The notes under the pieces were generated by a model. It ran no database searches. It saw only the letters and a list, made by a program, of their open reading frames with translations, and had not been told where the DNA came from. 64,000 bases of DNA, taken from positions 1-64,000 of IMG/VR virus record IMGVR_UViG_3300005613_000006, one strand, 5' to 3'. Below, piece after piece: positions 1 through 6,315 of the stretch. The position numbers and the translations under genes were made by a program. The DNA comes from a virus. Position 1 is the stretch's first letter; every line of letters begins with the position of its first letter.

Positions 1-366
1 GGACCCTGTGGCGACCGCCTCCATCCTTCGATAGAACGCCCGACTAGCGGGATGGTGTGGGAACACCTTAATGGTCTTGGTATTGACACGCCGACACGCA
101 AGGCGAAAGAGGCCGCGACCCAGGCCGCGATTCCGATACCTGATGTTGATGAACACGTAGAACGTAGTGGTGGTACGATTCTCTCGCAAGAGTGCCCATC
201 CTACTATGCTACCGCTGTCCAACGCCAGCAGTATCTTATCCCTGTCCTCACGGTAGTCGAGATAGTCTTCCCGAATGTAGTCAAACCCACGCCAACTCAG
301 CGACATTAGCTGCCGCTTTTGGTGGGTACTCAGCTTTCGCTTCGTGGTTGTTCTGTAGCTTATCAC
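1..366 (-). CDS. GNAT-family N-acetyltransferase (partial, runs off the left edge)
   Basis: The frame continues past base 1, so the C-terminus is missing; 122 codons are present. The acetyl-CoA-binding signature R-N-R-G-L-G-R-G lies at residues 78-85, preceded by a beta strand ending G-W-A-L-L (about 56-60) and followed by F-Y-R-R-M (about 112), the usual order of GNAT motifs. GNAT enzymes move an acetyl group from acetyl-CoA to an amine; the substrate here is unknown. I chose the GTG at 366 because GAGGGA lies seven bases upstream; an ATG at 306 is an alternative. It starts four bases after the stop of the membrane peptide at 370-468, so it is the last visible gene of the operon transcribed from about 3350. 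Confidence 0.8.
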   Translation of the reverse strand, partial: MISYRTTTKRKLSTHQKRQLMSLSWRGFDYIREDYLDYREDRDKILLALDSGSIVGWALLRENRTTTTFYVFINIRYRNRGLGRGLFRLACRRVNTKTIKVFPHHPASRAFYRRMEAVATGS

Positions 367-369
367 GGT

Positions 370-468
370 CTAGTCCCTCAGTAAGAGCCATGCGATAAAA
401 CCTATGAGGATAAGAAGCCCAATCCCCATAATGGCATCTGGCCAACTTGCTTGTGCTATCAAGTACAT
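370..468 (-). CDS. Single-pass membrane peptide, 32 aa
   Basis: A 32-residue peptide, hydrophobic from about residue 13 to 29 (I-M-G-I-G-L-L-I-L-I-G-F), ending W-L-L-L-R-D. The ribosome site AGGGGTGAT precedes the ATG. Its start overlaps the end of the preceding gene (459-767) and its stop lies just before the GTG of the acetyltransferase gene, so all three are probably translated in coupling. It is one of at least eight tiny one-helix membrane peptides in the leftward region. Function unknown. Confidence 0.65.
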   Translation of the reverse strand: MYLIAQASWPDAIMGIGLLILIGFIAWLLLRD

Positions 469-767
469 CGTATCACCCCTTCTGGCATTGGAGCCGGTTT
501 GGTTTCTCTAGGTTCTGGTGGTTCAATCCCTTCATACGTTGATTCTGTCAACCAGTAAAGACCGTTGAGAGGAACCGTAATTGGTGAAATTACCAGCGAT
601 ATGCTTCGCATAATGGGCGATGGCCCTATTTGGTTTTCTCCAAGGAACCATTCGTGCGTTGGGTCGTTGTTGTAAACGCCCACGGCATTCCTCATCATCA
701 TAAAGTTGCATGGATACATCGCCAAGCAAAGTATGATGACCATAAACCAACCAAAATGAACTCTCAT
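459..767 (-). CDS. Membrane-anchored hypothetical protein, 102 aa
   Basis: Begins with a strong N-terminal hydrophobic segment (about residues 5-25) that could be a signal anchor or uncleaved signal peptide, followed by a second moderately hydrophobic stretch (about 55-72) and a Pro/Glu-rich tail. AGGAGGAG stands directly before the ATG. It is in the same operon as the dehydrogenase-like gene, which ends 12 bases upstream. No family recognised; probably a small inner-membrane protein. Confidence 0.65.
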   Translation of the reverse strand: MRVHFGWFMVIILCLAMYPCNFMMMRNAVGVYNNDPTHEWFLGENQIGPSPIMRSISLVISPITVPLNGLYWLTESTYEGIEPPEPRETKPAPMPEGVIRCT

Positions 768-779
768 GGCTTTCTCCTC

Positions 780-1910
780 CTATCTAATCAGTTTCAACCT
801 TTTCAGGTATTCGTTGAACATCCTGCATGGAACACCTTGGTAGTCGCACACAGGACTAAATGTCTCAACCATGCCTTGTGTCATCAACAGGGCTGCTGCC
901 GCAGCCGGGAAAGCTGTAGCCTTCTGCATGGCGGTGAAGCGGCCATCGGCCAGAATCACAAACTCCCTAATTCTCCGCTCTTTAGGAAGCCCGCTCCATT
1001 CCACTTCAACCTTACCCACCACAATATCTTCCGTAATAACCGGACAGTTTTCTTTCAATGCGGTCGTAAACTGTTCTTCGGTGTAGCGATGGTTGTTTAG
1101 TAGATTGTCGAGAATGTCCCAGTGTCCCTTGTAGCGGAGTGTCTGATATTGGGCACTGTGGACGCCTCGGGCCATCAGATTGTGAAGGCTCAGCCCCATA
1201 CCACCCTTCGTATTGAAGGCTTCCAGGTTACCAGCTAACGTAGAGACATGGCGATGGCCACTGAGAGCCGGGGCGGTGGCTTTGACATAAAGAGCTAGAA
1301 AGTCACAGTCTCCCGTATACTCATTGTACAGACCGTTCGGGCTGAACACAATACCATACTTCCAGGGCAACCCCTCTGGGTCACGCGGTAACCCGCCGAC
1401 ACACATAGAGATTTTGGCACCGTCTTCCCGGCCCCTTATCAATTCCTCTGCTATGATAGAGACCCAGCCAGGGGCACAGCCCAAGTCGGTAAAAACCGGC
1501 GACTGTGGAACACTGCGTTCTGGGTAGATGGCGACGGCGTTATTTTGTATGGTCTCTGATACAAATGGATTGCCACCGAGGTCAGCGTATGGGACACCGG
1601 CCCGGTTACACTCTTTGGCAATCTCAATGTTGACATTGTATGGCGCGGCTGAGAATACTAGGTCCAGCGGCTCTCCATCAAAGTCGGTAGGGCTGTTGCT
1701 AGAAACAACCCTGGTACGTTTTGGTTTGTTGATACGCCTATACGCATCAAAACACACATGAGGCGCGTTGTCCACCATTTCGACCACATCCATACCCAAC
1801 TCGATTAGGGCATGAACAATGGCCTCTCCCTGCATACCCCCCGCTCCGATTACTTTGGCCCGTATAATGGTAGCCCCTTTCGTTTTCGCATTTTGTTCTC
1901 TATGGTACAC
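780..1910 (-). CDS. Saccharopine-dehydrogenase-like NAD(P) oxidoreductase
   Basis: About 360-376 residues. The N-terminus has a Rossmann dinucleotide-binding fingerprint (V-I-G-A-G-G-M-Q-G) and a D-L-V-F-S-A-A-P segment; the middle has D-L-G-C-A-P-G and N-G-L-Y-N-E-Y. These resemble the saccharopine dehydrogenase / lysine 6-dehydrogenase family, which oxidises or forms C-N bonds on amino acids using NAD(P). The substrate cannot be read from sequence. The start is uncertain: the longest frame opens with GTG at 1910, inside the upstream gene (1850-2047). An ATT at 1868, preceded by AAAGGGG and just before the Rossmann strand, is also plausible. Such enzymes are unusual in phages. The operon of small zinc proteins around it gives no clear pathway. 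Confidence 0.7.
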   Translation of the reverse strand: MYHREQNAKTKGATIIRAKVIGAGGMQGEAIVHALIELGMDVVEMVDNAPHVCFDAYRRINKPKRTRVVSSNSPTDFDGEPLDLVFSAAPYNVNIEIAKECNRAGVPYADLGGNPFVSETIQNNAVAIYPERSVPQSPVFTDLGCAPGWVSIIAEELIRGREDGAKISMCVGGLPRDPEGLPWKYGIVFSPNGLYNEYTGDCDFLALYVKATAPALSGHRHVSTLAGNLEAFNTKGGMGLSLHNLMARGVHSAQYQTLRYKGHWDILDNLLNNHRYTEEQFTTALKENCPVITEDIVVGKVEVEWSGLPKERRIREFVILADGRFTAMQKATAFPAAAAALLMTQGMVETFSPVCDYQGVPCRMFNEYLKRLKLIR

Positions 1911-2047
1911 TTACCTGTTGCGTTGAAGTGTTTCACTTCTTCGGCAACCTCTCCATGCCGGGGACAAGTAATTCCATCCGGCAGATGGAACCAGCAGCGA
2001 CCTACACAGTGGCCGTCAGCCGTTTGTTCTTTGATTGGGCAGTTCAT
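1850..2047 (-). CDS. Small Cys/His-rich protein, 65 aa
   Basis: Contains four cysteines and several histidines spread over the first 50 residues (M-N-C-P, H-C-V-G-R-C-W-F-H, C-P-R-H) and a basic tail, suggesting one metal-binding site. The ATG is preceded by TGGAG. Its 3' end overlaps the possible 5' end of the oxidoreductase gene, which suggests coupled translation. No family recognised. Confidence 0.6.
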   Translation of the reverse strand: MNCPIKEQTADGHCVGRCWFHLPDGITCPRHGEVAEEVKHFNATGKCTIENKMRKRKGLPLYGPK

Positions 2048-2074
2048 AGTTTGCTCCAGCTAGTTTGGGTGGTA

Positions 2075-2185
2075 CTATCCCATTGCAAAGCTAACAACCT
2101 TGTCAAATCGCTTCGCGTCATAGTCACAATCCAAACACAGGTCTGAATGTGGACCCACTGTTCCACCACACTTTGGACAGGTCAT
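2075..2185 (-). CDS. Zinc-ribbon micro-protein, 36 aa
   Basis: Reads M-T-C-P-K-C-G-G, then 11 residues, C-L-D-C: two CxxC knuckles, the minimal zinc ribbon. GGAGG precedes the ATG, and the ATG overlaps the stop of the gene at 2182-2367 in an ATGA arrangement, which supports both genes. Role unknown; such proteins often bind nucleic acid or another protein. Confidence 0.75.
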   Translation of the reverse strand: MTCPKCGGTVGPHSDLCLDCDYDAKRFDKVVSFAMG

Positions 2186-2367
2186 TTGGGAACCTCCCTA
2201 TGTAAGTAGTACCAATACCAGCGTTCAAAAAAGAGCCCGGCCCGCCACCAAAATCCAGAGTGTCGGGGATGGCCAAGTTTGCAGCTTCCTGCGTATCTGA
2301 ACGCACAGCACACAAAGCACCGGCCCAGTATCTTCCGCCTTTTCTTTCTCCAATCAAAGCTACGCAT
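2182..2367 (-). CDS. Basic aromatic hypothetical protein, 61 aa
   Basis: Arg/Lys-rich N-terminus, a C-F-V-C-C segment, then a strongly aromatic C-terminus (F-W-W-R-A-G-L-F-F-E-R-W-Y-W-Y-Y). AAGGTGG lies at good distance from the ATG. The stop overlaps the next start as ATGA. An overlapping frame with a start at 2375 lacks these supports. No family recognised. Confidence 0.6.
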   Translation of the reverse strand: MRSFDWRKKRRKILGRCFVCCAFRYAGSCKLGHPRHSGFWWRAGLFFERWYWYYLHREVPK

Positions 2368-2403
2368 GTTACCACCTTATCCTAGTTCCCATGTCAGCGG
2401 TAA

Positions 2404-2631
2404 TCATAGGTTTCCCCTTTCAAGGTCTCTCAAAATCACCGCCGCGTCAGCTTCGCCTCGCGACTTTACTTTGAGGCTGACGCTCTCGCCCCAACAGGAT
2501 ACGTTTAGTTTTCCAACTGAATCCACTTCGTCATACTCTGCCTGTACCGAGCAGAAACCAGCGGCTCTGACGTAGTGTTCGTTGTTGTCGTTGTACTTCA
2601 CAATCAGTGCGTACAATTCTTCATAAGTCAT
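2404..2631 (-). CDS. Hypothetical protein, 75 aa
   Basis: Begins M-T-Y-E-E-L-Y. I placed the start at 2631, rather than the longer upstream frame, because its ATG overlaps the stop of the gene at 2628-2915 as ATGA. Mixed alpha/beta composition with two cysteines; no recognised domain. Part of the leftward operon from about 3350. Confidence 0.6.
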   Translation of the reverse strand: MTYEELYALIVKYNDNNEHYVRAAGFCSVQAEYDEVDSVGKLNVSCWGESVSLKVKSRGEADAAVILRDLERGNL

Positions 2632-2915
2632 AGTCCCAACGCCTCTTTCAAATCCACCATTTCGTAATCTGGCGCACAACAGCAATCGGCGTCGTTCTGT
2701 GACACATGACGAACGCGAGACTTGCCGACCAGTTCCTTGACCATTTCAACCACGGCTTCGGCCTTCTCACAACCCTTGTCGTGATAGTAGTCACCAAACT
2801 GTCGTATACACTTGCCGTTAACGAATACGGAGATTCCACAATAGTCGCCCCCACAATCTTCGTCGTCGGGGTCATGGTGGATGACCACTTTAATATCGGT
2901 GACCTTTTTTCCCAT
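2628..2915 (-). CDS. Hypothetical protein, 95 aa
   Basis: Starts M-G-K-K-V-T-D-I-K-V-V-I-H-H-D; a run of acidic residues and cysteines (D-P-D-D-E-D-C-G-G-D-Y-C) is followed by a strand-like G-I-S-V-F-V-N-G-K-C and a helix; D-C-C-C-A-P lies near the end. AGGAAT precedes the ATG. No family recognised. Coupled by ATGA overlap to the following gene. Confidence 0.6.
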   Translation of the reverse strand: MGKKVTDIKVVIHHDPDDEDCGGDYCGISVFVNGKCIRQFGDYYHDKGCEKAEAVVEMVKELVGKSRVRHVSQNDADCCCAPDYEMVDLKEALGL

Positions 2916-2962
2916 TTTCAATTCCTGTTCTATTTGTTTTCAAAATCCGGCAATTACTCGTC

Positions 2963-3211
2963 TTAGCTGTTGCAAGCTAATGGATAATCACAGATTGGTT
3001 CTTGCTCACAAGTGTCGCAAGGTGGTTTCAAATCCTTCACTTCCCCCTTTTTCCTTATCATTAAACACACCCCATCCCTCCATCCATCTCCCCACCATGC
3101 CCACTCATTAGTACCAACAGCGTGAGGATTGTCTTCCTCGCCCTTTCGAGCAGCAAGCCAACCGGCCCGATAGCAGCGGTGCAGGGGATGGTCAGAATTT
3201 TCGTATGGCAT
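2963..3211 (-). CDS. Ribosome-modulation-factor-like protein, 82 aa
   Basis: The stretch Y-R-A-G-W-L-A-A-R-K-G (residues 14-24) followed by N-P-H and W-W-G-D-G-W-R-D-G (39-47) follows the pattern of ribosome modulation factor (Rmf)-type domains, which in bacteria bind 70S ribosomes and promote inactive dimers. Two more CxxC-type cysteine pairs follow in the tail. The ATG at 3211 was chosen because GAGGAAAA precedes it. First gene of the long leftward operon behind the promoter at 3351-3378. It lies back to back with the candidate structured RNA at 3442. Ribosome binding is inferred from similarity only. Confidence 0.65.
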   Translation of the reverse strand: MPYENSDHPLHRCYRAGWLAARKGEEDNPHAVGTNEWAWWGDGWRDGVCLMIRKKGEVKDLKPPCDTCEQEPICDYPLACNS

Positions 3212-3350
3212 GACTACTTTTCCTCGGTTTTCACCACTGTCTGTTACAACAAGGAGATTAAACGCCAATTAACCCTTTAACTGGCTGTCTGGGCTGGAAC
3301 GGACGGCCCCGAAAGGGGGTCAACCGCTGTCATAAATTGTCCGGTAGTGT

Positions 3351-3378
3351 AGTATAGCACAGGATTCTAAGTTGTCAA
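3351..3378 (-). promoter_or_regulatory. Sigma-70 promoter, leftward
   Basis: On the - strand: TTGACA, 16-bp spacer, TATACT, with TGTGC directly before the -10. Drives the operon 3211 to beyond base 1. Confidence 0.8.
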
Positions 3379-3409
3379 TCGCTTTTCTCCAAAAAAAATG
3401 TAGGGAAGG

Positions 3410-3438
3410 TTGACAAGATAGGAGGTCCAGGCTATACA
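3410..3438 (+). promoter_or_regulatory. Sigma-70 promoter, rightward, for non-coding RNA
   Basis: TTGACA at 3410-3415, 17-bp spacer, TATACA at 3433-3438. There is no reading frame behind it for over 700 bases, only hairpins and tRNA genes. Confidence 0.7.
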
Positions 3439-3441
3439 TAC

Positions 3442-3795
3442 TTAGGAGGAAAAATCCTCTTACAAGCCAAACCAGCAAACGGCAACTGAAATCGGGCGGG
3501 CTGGCCGACATTCGTGGTGTTCCACGTCATAACGAGCCCCCTGTAAGAGCCCCTAAATCCTCGGGAGTGCGGATAACCCTGGCCCGAGGCTCGATGTACG
3601 TAAAGGAGGCTAAAGCCTCTAGCCCTGTGGGTGTACCTCGGGAAGTCGCCTAAGCGGCCCTCTCTTTTTTGAGGCCGTAAGGTGCCAGGGGGAGTCTCTG
3701 TAGTTATATCGGGGCTGTTAGGAAAAATTGGTTTTTGGAGCGGCTTCGCCGCAATGTAGGAGGAAAAGGGATGTAAGATACAACTAGTAAGTTGA
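3442..3795 (+). ncRNA. Candidate large structured RNA next to tRNA genes
   Basis: A non-coding stretch behind a good promoter with a dense set of hairpins. They are AGGAGG paired with CCTCT (3444-3460), CGTGG/CCACG (about 3513-3527), CCTCGGG/CCCGAGG (3559-3589), and a CGA-GTAC/GTAC-TCG stem enclosing GGAGGC/GCCTC (about 3592-3640). Further on come CGGCCCTC/GAGGCCG (3654-3677), GCGGC/GCCGC around a short loop (3740-3752) and CAACT/AGTTG (3781-3794). Three AGGAGG sequences occur in the RNA; two are sequestered in stems. The third (3758-3763) is followed by ATG-TAA, a start directly followed by a stop. It matches no RNA I can name (not RNase P RNA, tmRNA, 6S or group I intron signatures). Large phage RNAs such as GOLLD and ROOL also sit beside tRNAs, but identity is not shown. 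The 3' end is uncertain. Confidence 0.5.
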
Positions 3796-3815
3796 AAATA
3801 ATTCTTGCGTAGCCC

Positions 3816-3843
3816 TTGACTTTCTTGATTTGTGGTGTATACT
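3816..3843 (+). promoter_or_regulatory. Promoter for the tRNA-Gln pair
   Basis: TTGACT at 3816-3821, 16-bp spacer ending GTGGTG, TATACT at 3838-3843. It combines a -35 box with the GGTG-TATA feature of the rightward promoter family. Confidence 0.7.
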
Positions 3844-3909
3844 ATATTGTAGGAGCGAGGCTGGGTGTAATTTCTACGGGTAGCCCGCTAAGACCTTGTT
3901 CCTCTTTTT

Positions 3910-3982
3910 GGCCTTGTAGTGTAAAGGCAGCACGACTGACTTTGAATCAGTCAGAGGTTGGGTTCAAATCCCCCCGAGGCTT
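3910..3982 (+). tRNA. tRNA-Gln (anticodon TTG)
   Basis: A cloverleaf can be drawn: 7-bp acceptor with two wobbles, anticodon stem ACTGA/TCAGT with loop CTTTGAA (anticodon TTG, T33 present), T loop TTCAAAT. The T stem is weak (TTGGG against CCCCC leaves two mismatches). Discriminator base T. Lies 62 bases before the second Gln tRNA, in the same transcript. Confidence 0.7.
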
Positions 3983-4043
3983 CTGGAGGCTCCGCTTCCC
4001 CAATTTCCCTTCGGCCCGCTCCCCTGCCACAAAGGGGGCATAT

Positions 4044-4114
4044 TGCCCGGTAGTGTAGTGGTAACACGCTGGTCTCTGGAACCAGAAATGTAAGTTCGAT
4101 TCTTACTCGGGCGG
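4044..4114 (+). tRNA. tRNA-Gln (anticodon CTG)
   Basis: Starts with T as bacterial tRNA-Gln does; acceptor TGCCCGG/TCGGGCG, anticodon stem CTGGT/ACCAG with loop CTCTGGA (anticodon CTG), T arm GTAAG-TTCGATT-CTTAC, discriminator G. All expected invariant bases are present. Confidence 0.9.
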
Positions 4115-4130
4115 CTTAATTCAGAGTCAA

Positions 4131-4150
4131 TTTGGTGTATAATATAGTAG
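4131..4150 (+). promoter_or_regulatory. Rightward-family promoter of HNH gene
   Basis: TTTGGTG directly before TATAAT (4138-4143), then ATAGTAGG. No -35 box. The same motif occurs before another HNH gene (13628) and before structural genes. Confidence 0.7.
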
Positions 4151-4162
4151 GAGAAATCCACT

Positions 4163-4561
4163 ATGAAAATATGCACCAGTTGTCACGAAGAAAAGCCGAA
4201 GTCGGCTTTCTCAAAAAATGCGCGTCGAAAAGACGGGCTTCAAACCGTTTGCAAACAATGCAAGCGTCTATACAATCGCTCTTATTACACCAGTCATAAA
4301 CAAGAGCATCTGGATAAAAACACTCGCATTCGCCAACGCAATCGGGCCTTTCTATCCGAGGTCAAGTCTAATAGTTGCTGTGCCGAGTGTGGTGAACATC
4401 ATCCTGCCACCCTACAGTTTCACCATTTAGATGGAACCGACAAGGACGAGACTATTTCTACTCTCTGCAATAGCCTAGCCTCTATCAATCGCATCAAGGC
4501 TGAGATGGCCAAGTGTATCATTTTGTGCGCCAACTGTCATGCTATTGAACATTGGGGGTAG
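4163..4561 (+). CDS. HNH homing endonuclease, 132 aa
   Basis: N-terminal zinc knuckles (C-T-S-C, C-K-Q-C) are followed by an HNH core: C-A-E-C-G-E-H-H, then L-Q-F-H-H-L-D-G and C-I-I-L-C-A-N-C-H. This is the beta-beta-alpha metal nuclease arrangement of free-standing phage HNH endonucleases, which nick or cut DNA and spread by homing. AGGAGAAA precedes the ATG. Its own promoter and opposite orientation to its neighbours mark it as an insertion in the leftward region. Confidence 0.85.
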   Translation: MKICTSCHEEKPKSAFSKNARRKDGLQTVCKQCKRLYNRSYYTSHKQEHLDKNTRIRQRNRAFLSEVKSNSCCAECGEHHPATLQFHHLDGTDKDETISTLCNSLASINRIKAEMAKCIILCANCHAIEHWG

Positions 4562-4589
4562 TACCTTTGGCCTGCAAGCAAATTCCATC

Positions 4590-4660
4590 CAGACTACCTC
4601 TCCTACATTTTTGCTGACTACCATCTATTGCCAGACTTCTCGGGCTGGTTGGGGTATGAC
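4590..4660. repeat. Dispersed repeat, second family, copy A
   Basis: Shares with 5902-5965 and 11749-11806 the - strand pattern GTCTGG, about 12 bases, TAGTCAGC-AAAAT, with a CCC-ATCC/CCAGCCC stretch before it. This copy lies between the end of the HNH gene and the terminator at 4708. Confidence 0.55.
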
Positions 4661-4707
4661 AACAGACTGCTCCCCAGACCCGCCTTTCTAACCACGGCGT
4701 ATGGGGT

Positions 4708-4744
4708 AATAAGAAACCCCCAAGCGGCGTCCCGCCAGGGGGTT
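4708..4744 (-). terminator. Rho-independent terminator
   Basis: On the - strand AACCCCC pairs with GGGGGTT around an inner GGCG/CGCC hairpin and is followed by TTTCTTATT. It ends the operon 5742-4753. Confidence 0.85.
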
Positions 4745-4752
4745 AGTCACGT

Positions 4753-5028
4753 TTAGCCAGGGTGACCGGCCCTGTCAACCAACTGCTCACCTTTCGGGAG
4801 CATGTCACTCAGGTTCTTTTCCCACTTCATCATGGGTGTCGGAACCTTCAAATTCACAGTCTCTTCTTCGACCTCATTTCCAATCTTGAGGCCCTCGATA
4901 AAGGCAGTATACCACACCAGTTGTCTCCCACCCGGAACGCCGCGTTTATAAAACCGGCCTCCGAGGTAGTAACCTACATCAGTGGTGAAGACACCATCGG
5001 GGGTTAGTCGTACAGTGGTGACTTTCAT
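4753..5028 (-). CDS. Hypothetical protein, 91 aa
   Basis: Starts M-K-V-T-T-V-R-L-T-P-D-G-V-F, beta-rich N-terminus and a helical, charged C-terminus. The ATG overlaps the upstream stop as ATGA and GGAGG lies before it, so the start is firm. No family recognised. Last gene before a terminator. Confidence 0.65.
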   Translation of the reverse strand: MKVTTVRLTPDGVFTTDVGYYLGGRFYKRGVPGGRQLVWYTAFIEGLKIGNEVEEETVNLKVPTPMMKWEKNLSDMLPKGEQLVDRAGHPG

Positions 5029-5297
5029 CCACACCCCTCCTCTTTTTCCCAATTCTCAAAAACAAAACCAGCGCCCCTAATAACATCCCCTACATCGAAG
5101 ACCTCACCATCCTTCGTGCAGGCGTCTGGCGTTTCACGGAACCCACACACGTCCACAATAACGTAGCGGGCGTCTAGGGTTTTACCCCCACCGAATTTTC
5201 CAAGGGCTTGTACGGCGGCATCCATTGGAGTTATCGACAGAATCACGACGGATAGTTCGCCGCTCCACACATACCACTTTGTTTTCCAAATGTCCAT
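5025..5297 (-). CDS. Hypothetical protein, 90 aa
   Basis: Starts M-D-I-W-K-T-K-W-Y-V-W-S-G-E-L-S-V-V; likely a small alpha/beta fold. It starts two bases after the stop of the 31-residue gene and ends in an ATGA overlap with the next gene. No known domain. Confidence 0.65.
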   Translation of the reverse strand: MDIWKTKWYVWSGELSVVILSITPMDAAVQALGKFGGGKTLDARYVIVDVCGFRETPDACTKDGEVFDVGDVIRGAGFVFENWEKEEGCG

Positions 5298-5298
5298 C

Positions 5299-5394
5299 CT
5301 ACTTTCCTTTGGCCTTAATGGACCGGCAGAGTTTCATTGCCTTTTTGGTTATGGTGTCGAACGCGAACATTCTTCTCCACGTTTTCTCCATCAT
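5299..5394 (-). CDS. Basic micro-protein, 31 aa
   Basis: A short Lys/Arg-rich peptide (M-M-E-K-T-W-R-R-M-F-A-F). GTGGGGACAG precedes the double ATG. It is supported mainly by tight packing in the operon: it ends one base before the next start. Confidence 0.45.
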   Translation of the reverse strand: MMEKTWRRMFAFDTITKKAMKLCRSIKAKGK

Positions 5395-5407
5395 CTGTCC
5401 CCACCCA

Positions 5408-5554
5408 CTACACCCATCGTAGGGCTGAGCAAAAGCCGGGGCTTGGCGTCCGACTACTTTCAGCGCGGTGCGTAGTGTGGACCAGCGGTATAGCCTTTTG
5501 TGGGGGGCTCGCCGCCTGCCGTTTGACGATTTTACACGCTTGTCGTTTTCTCAT
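5408..5554 (-). CDS. Basic hypothetical protein, 48 aa
   Basis: Begins M-R-K-R-Q-A-C-K-I-V-K-R; the rest has low complexity and is less convincing. An ATG at 5578 is an alternative start that would overlap the preceding gene. It fills the gap between two better supported genes of the operon. Confidence 0.35.
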   Translation of the reverse strand: MRKRQACKIVKRQAASPPQKAIPLVHTTHRAESSRTPSPGFCSALRWV

Positions 5555-5565
5555 CTGTTTTTTGC

Positions 5566-5742
5566 CTATTCGAGACATGGGACAATATCTACCATCCACT
5601 CACAATAGTAGTTCTTGCCCTCTGGATTGGTAATGGTCTCAGGCAGGACGCCACAACCGGCCACATCCTTGACGGCCTCTTTTAGCTCGTCCACGCCTTC
5701 AAACTCTTGCACTTCACCGTCTGCAAATTTGACCTTCCACAT
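5566..5742 (-). CDS. Hypothetical protein, 58 aa
   Basis: Starts M-W-K-V-K-F-A-D-G-E-V-Q-E-F-E-G, typical of a small beta-hairpin plus helix protein, with two cysteines. GGAG precedes the ATG. First gene behind the promoter at 5784-5811. Confidence 0.7.
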   Translation of the reverse strand: MWKVKFADGEVQEFEGVDELKEAVKDVAGCGVLPETITNPEGKNYYCEWMVDIVPCLE

Positions 5743-5783
5743 TTTGGATTCTCCTACGTTCTTTTGAGATTACTGACTATCCT

Positions 5784-5811
5784 ATTATAGCACAGGAACC
5801 GGCTTTGTCAA
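5784..5811 (-). promoter_or_regulatory. Sigma-70 promoter, leftward
   Basis: TTGACA, 16-bp spacer ending TGTGC, TATAAT on the - strand. Drives 5742 to 4753. Confidence 0.85.
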
Positions 5812-5819
5812 CCCCCAGA

Positions 5820-6036
5820 CTTTTGGATTTGTTGTCAACCCCTCTTGTGGCCACCCCCTCTTCCCTACATTTCTTCCCCCAAATGCTTTTCCCTTACACC
5901 CAGACTACCACATTTTCGCTGACTACTGACCATAACCAGACCGATGGGGGAGGATTGGGTGAGACTGAGACACCCATCCGTGCCCCCTCTTCTGGGGCCG
6001 CCGCCTCTTCCCCTCTTCTGGTGTTGCCTATACCCC
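5820..6036 (-). other. Transcribed stretch without a gene
   Basis: The promoter at 6037-6064 points into this 217-base interval, but no convincing frame is present. A 22-codon frame starts inside the dispersed repeat. The interval holds repeat copy B and purine-rich sequence; it may be a leader or a small RNA. Confidence 0.4.
5902..5965. repeat. Dispersed repeat, second family, copy B
   Basis: On the - strand it has TCTCACCCAATCC, then CGGTCTGG, then TAGTCAGCGAAAAT in the same order as copies A and C. Confidence 0.6.
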
Positions 6037-6064
6037 ATTATAGCACGGTGGCCGAACGTGTCAA
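6037..6064 (-). promoter_or_regulatory. Sigma-70 promoter, leftward
   Basis: TTGACA, 16-bp spacer ending CGTGC, TATAAT. No clear gene follows for over 200 bases. Confidence 0.8.
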
Positions 6065-6074
6065 GGTGTTTTGT

Positions 6075-6158
6075 CGTAAGTCCTTTGGTAGTAAGGGTTT
6101 AGGGCGTGCGGGGCGAGCCCCGGCTGCCGTAAGTCCTTTGCTGTTCACTACTTACGTC
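6075..6158. repeat. 78-bp intergenic element, copy 1
   Basis: Module TAAGTCCTT-7-AAGGGTTTA, a 28-bp spacer with GGGGC-GA-GCCCC, then module TAAGTCCTT-7-CACTACTTA. The first module pairs over 9 bp with two G-T wobbles when read on the + strand. Confidence 0.85.
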
Positions 6159-6178
6159 GATTTCACTGCGTAGTGAAC
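6143..6178. repeat. Inverted repeat next to element 1
   Basis: GTTCACTAC and GTAGTGAAC form a perfect 9-bp dyad around 18 bases. It overlaps the second module of element 1. Confidence 0.6.
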
Positions 6179-6199
6179 ACGCCGGTTTGAGTGAACACC

Positions 6200-6228
6200 A
6201 ATAAACAAAGCCCCCATTTCTGGGGGCT
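6200..6228 (-). terminator. Rho-independent terminator
   Basis: AGCCCCC/GGGGGCT hairpin with a six-base loop followed on the - strand by TTTGTTTAT. Ends the DUF932 transcription unit. Confidence 0.8.
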
Positions 6229-6232
6229 AAGC

Positions 6233-6310
6233 CTAACCTTCGTTTTGACTCAGAAGGCCGAGTATAATCCCGACACACACAACCAGGAGGACGAGGATGT
6301 AACCCGCCAT
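6233..6310 (-). CDS. Single-pass membrane peptide, 25 aa
   Basis: M-A-G-Y-I then a run of Leu, Val and Ile to residue 20, ending S-Q-N-E-G. It follows the DUF932 gene by five bases and lies just before the terminator. The ribosome site is weak, so translation may depend on coupling. Confidence 0.5.
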   Translation of the reverse strand: MAGYILVLLVVCVGIILGLLSQNEG

Positions 6311-6315
6311 ACGGG

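Noticed and set aside
2124-2375. 83-codon frame on the - strand
   Set aside because: It overlaps two genes (2182-2367, 2075-2185) that have ribosome sites and an ATGA junction; this frame has neither.
3442-3795. Group I intron, RNase P RNA or tmRNA
   Set aside because: None of the conserved core strings of these RNAs could be found, and there is no interrupted gene around the region.
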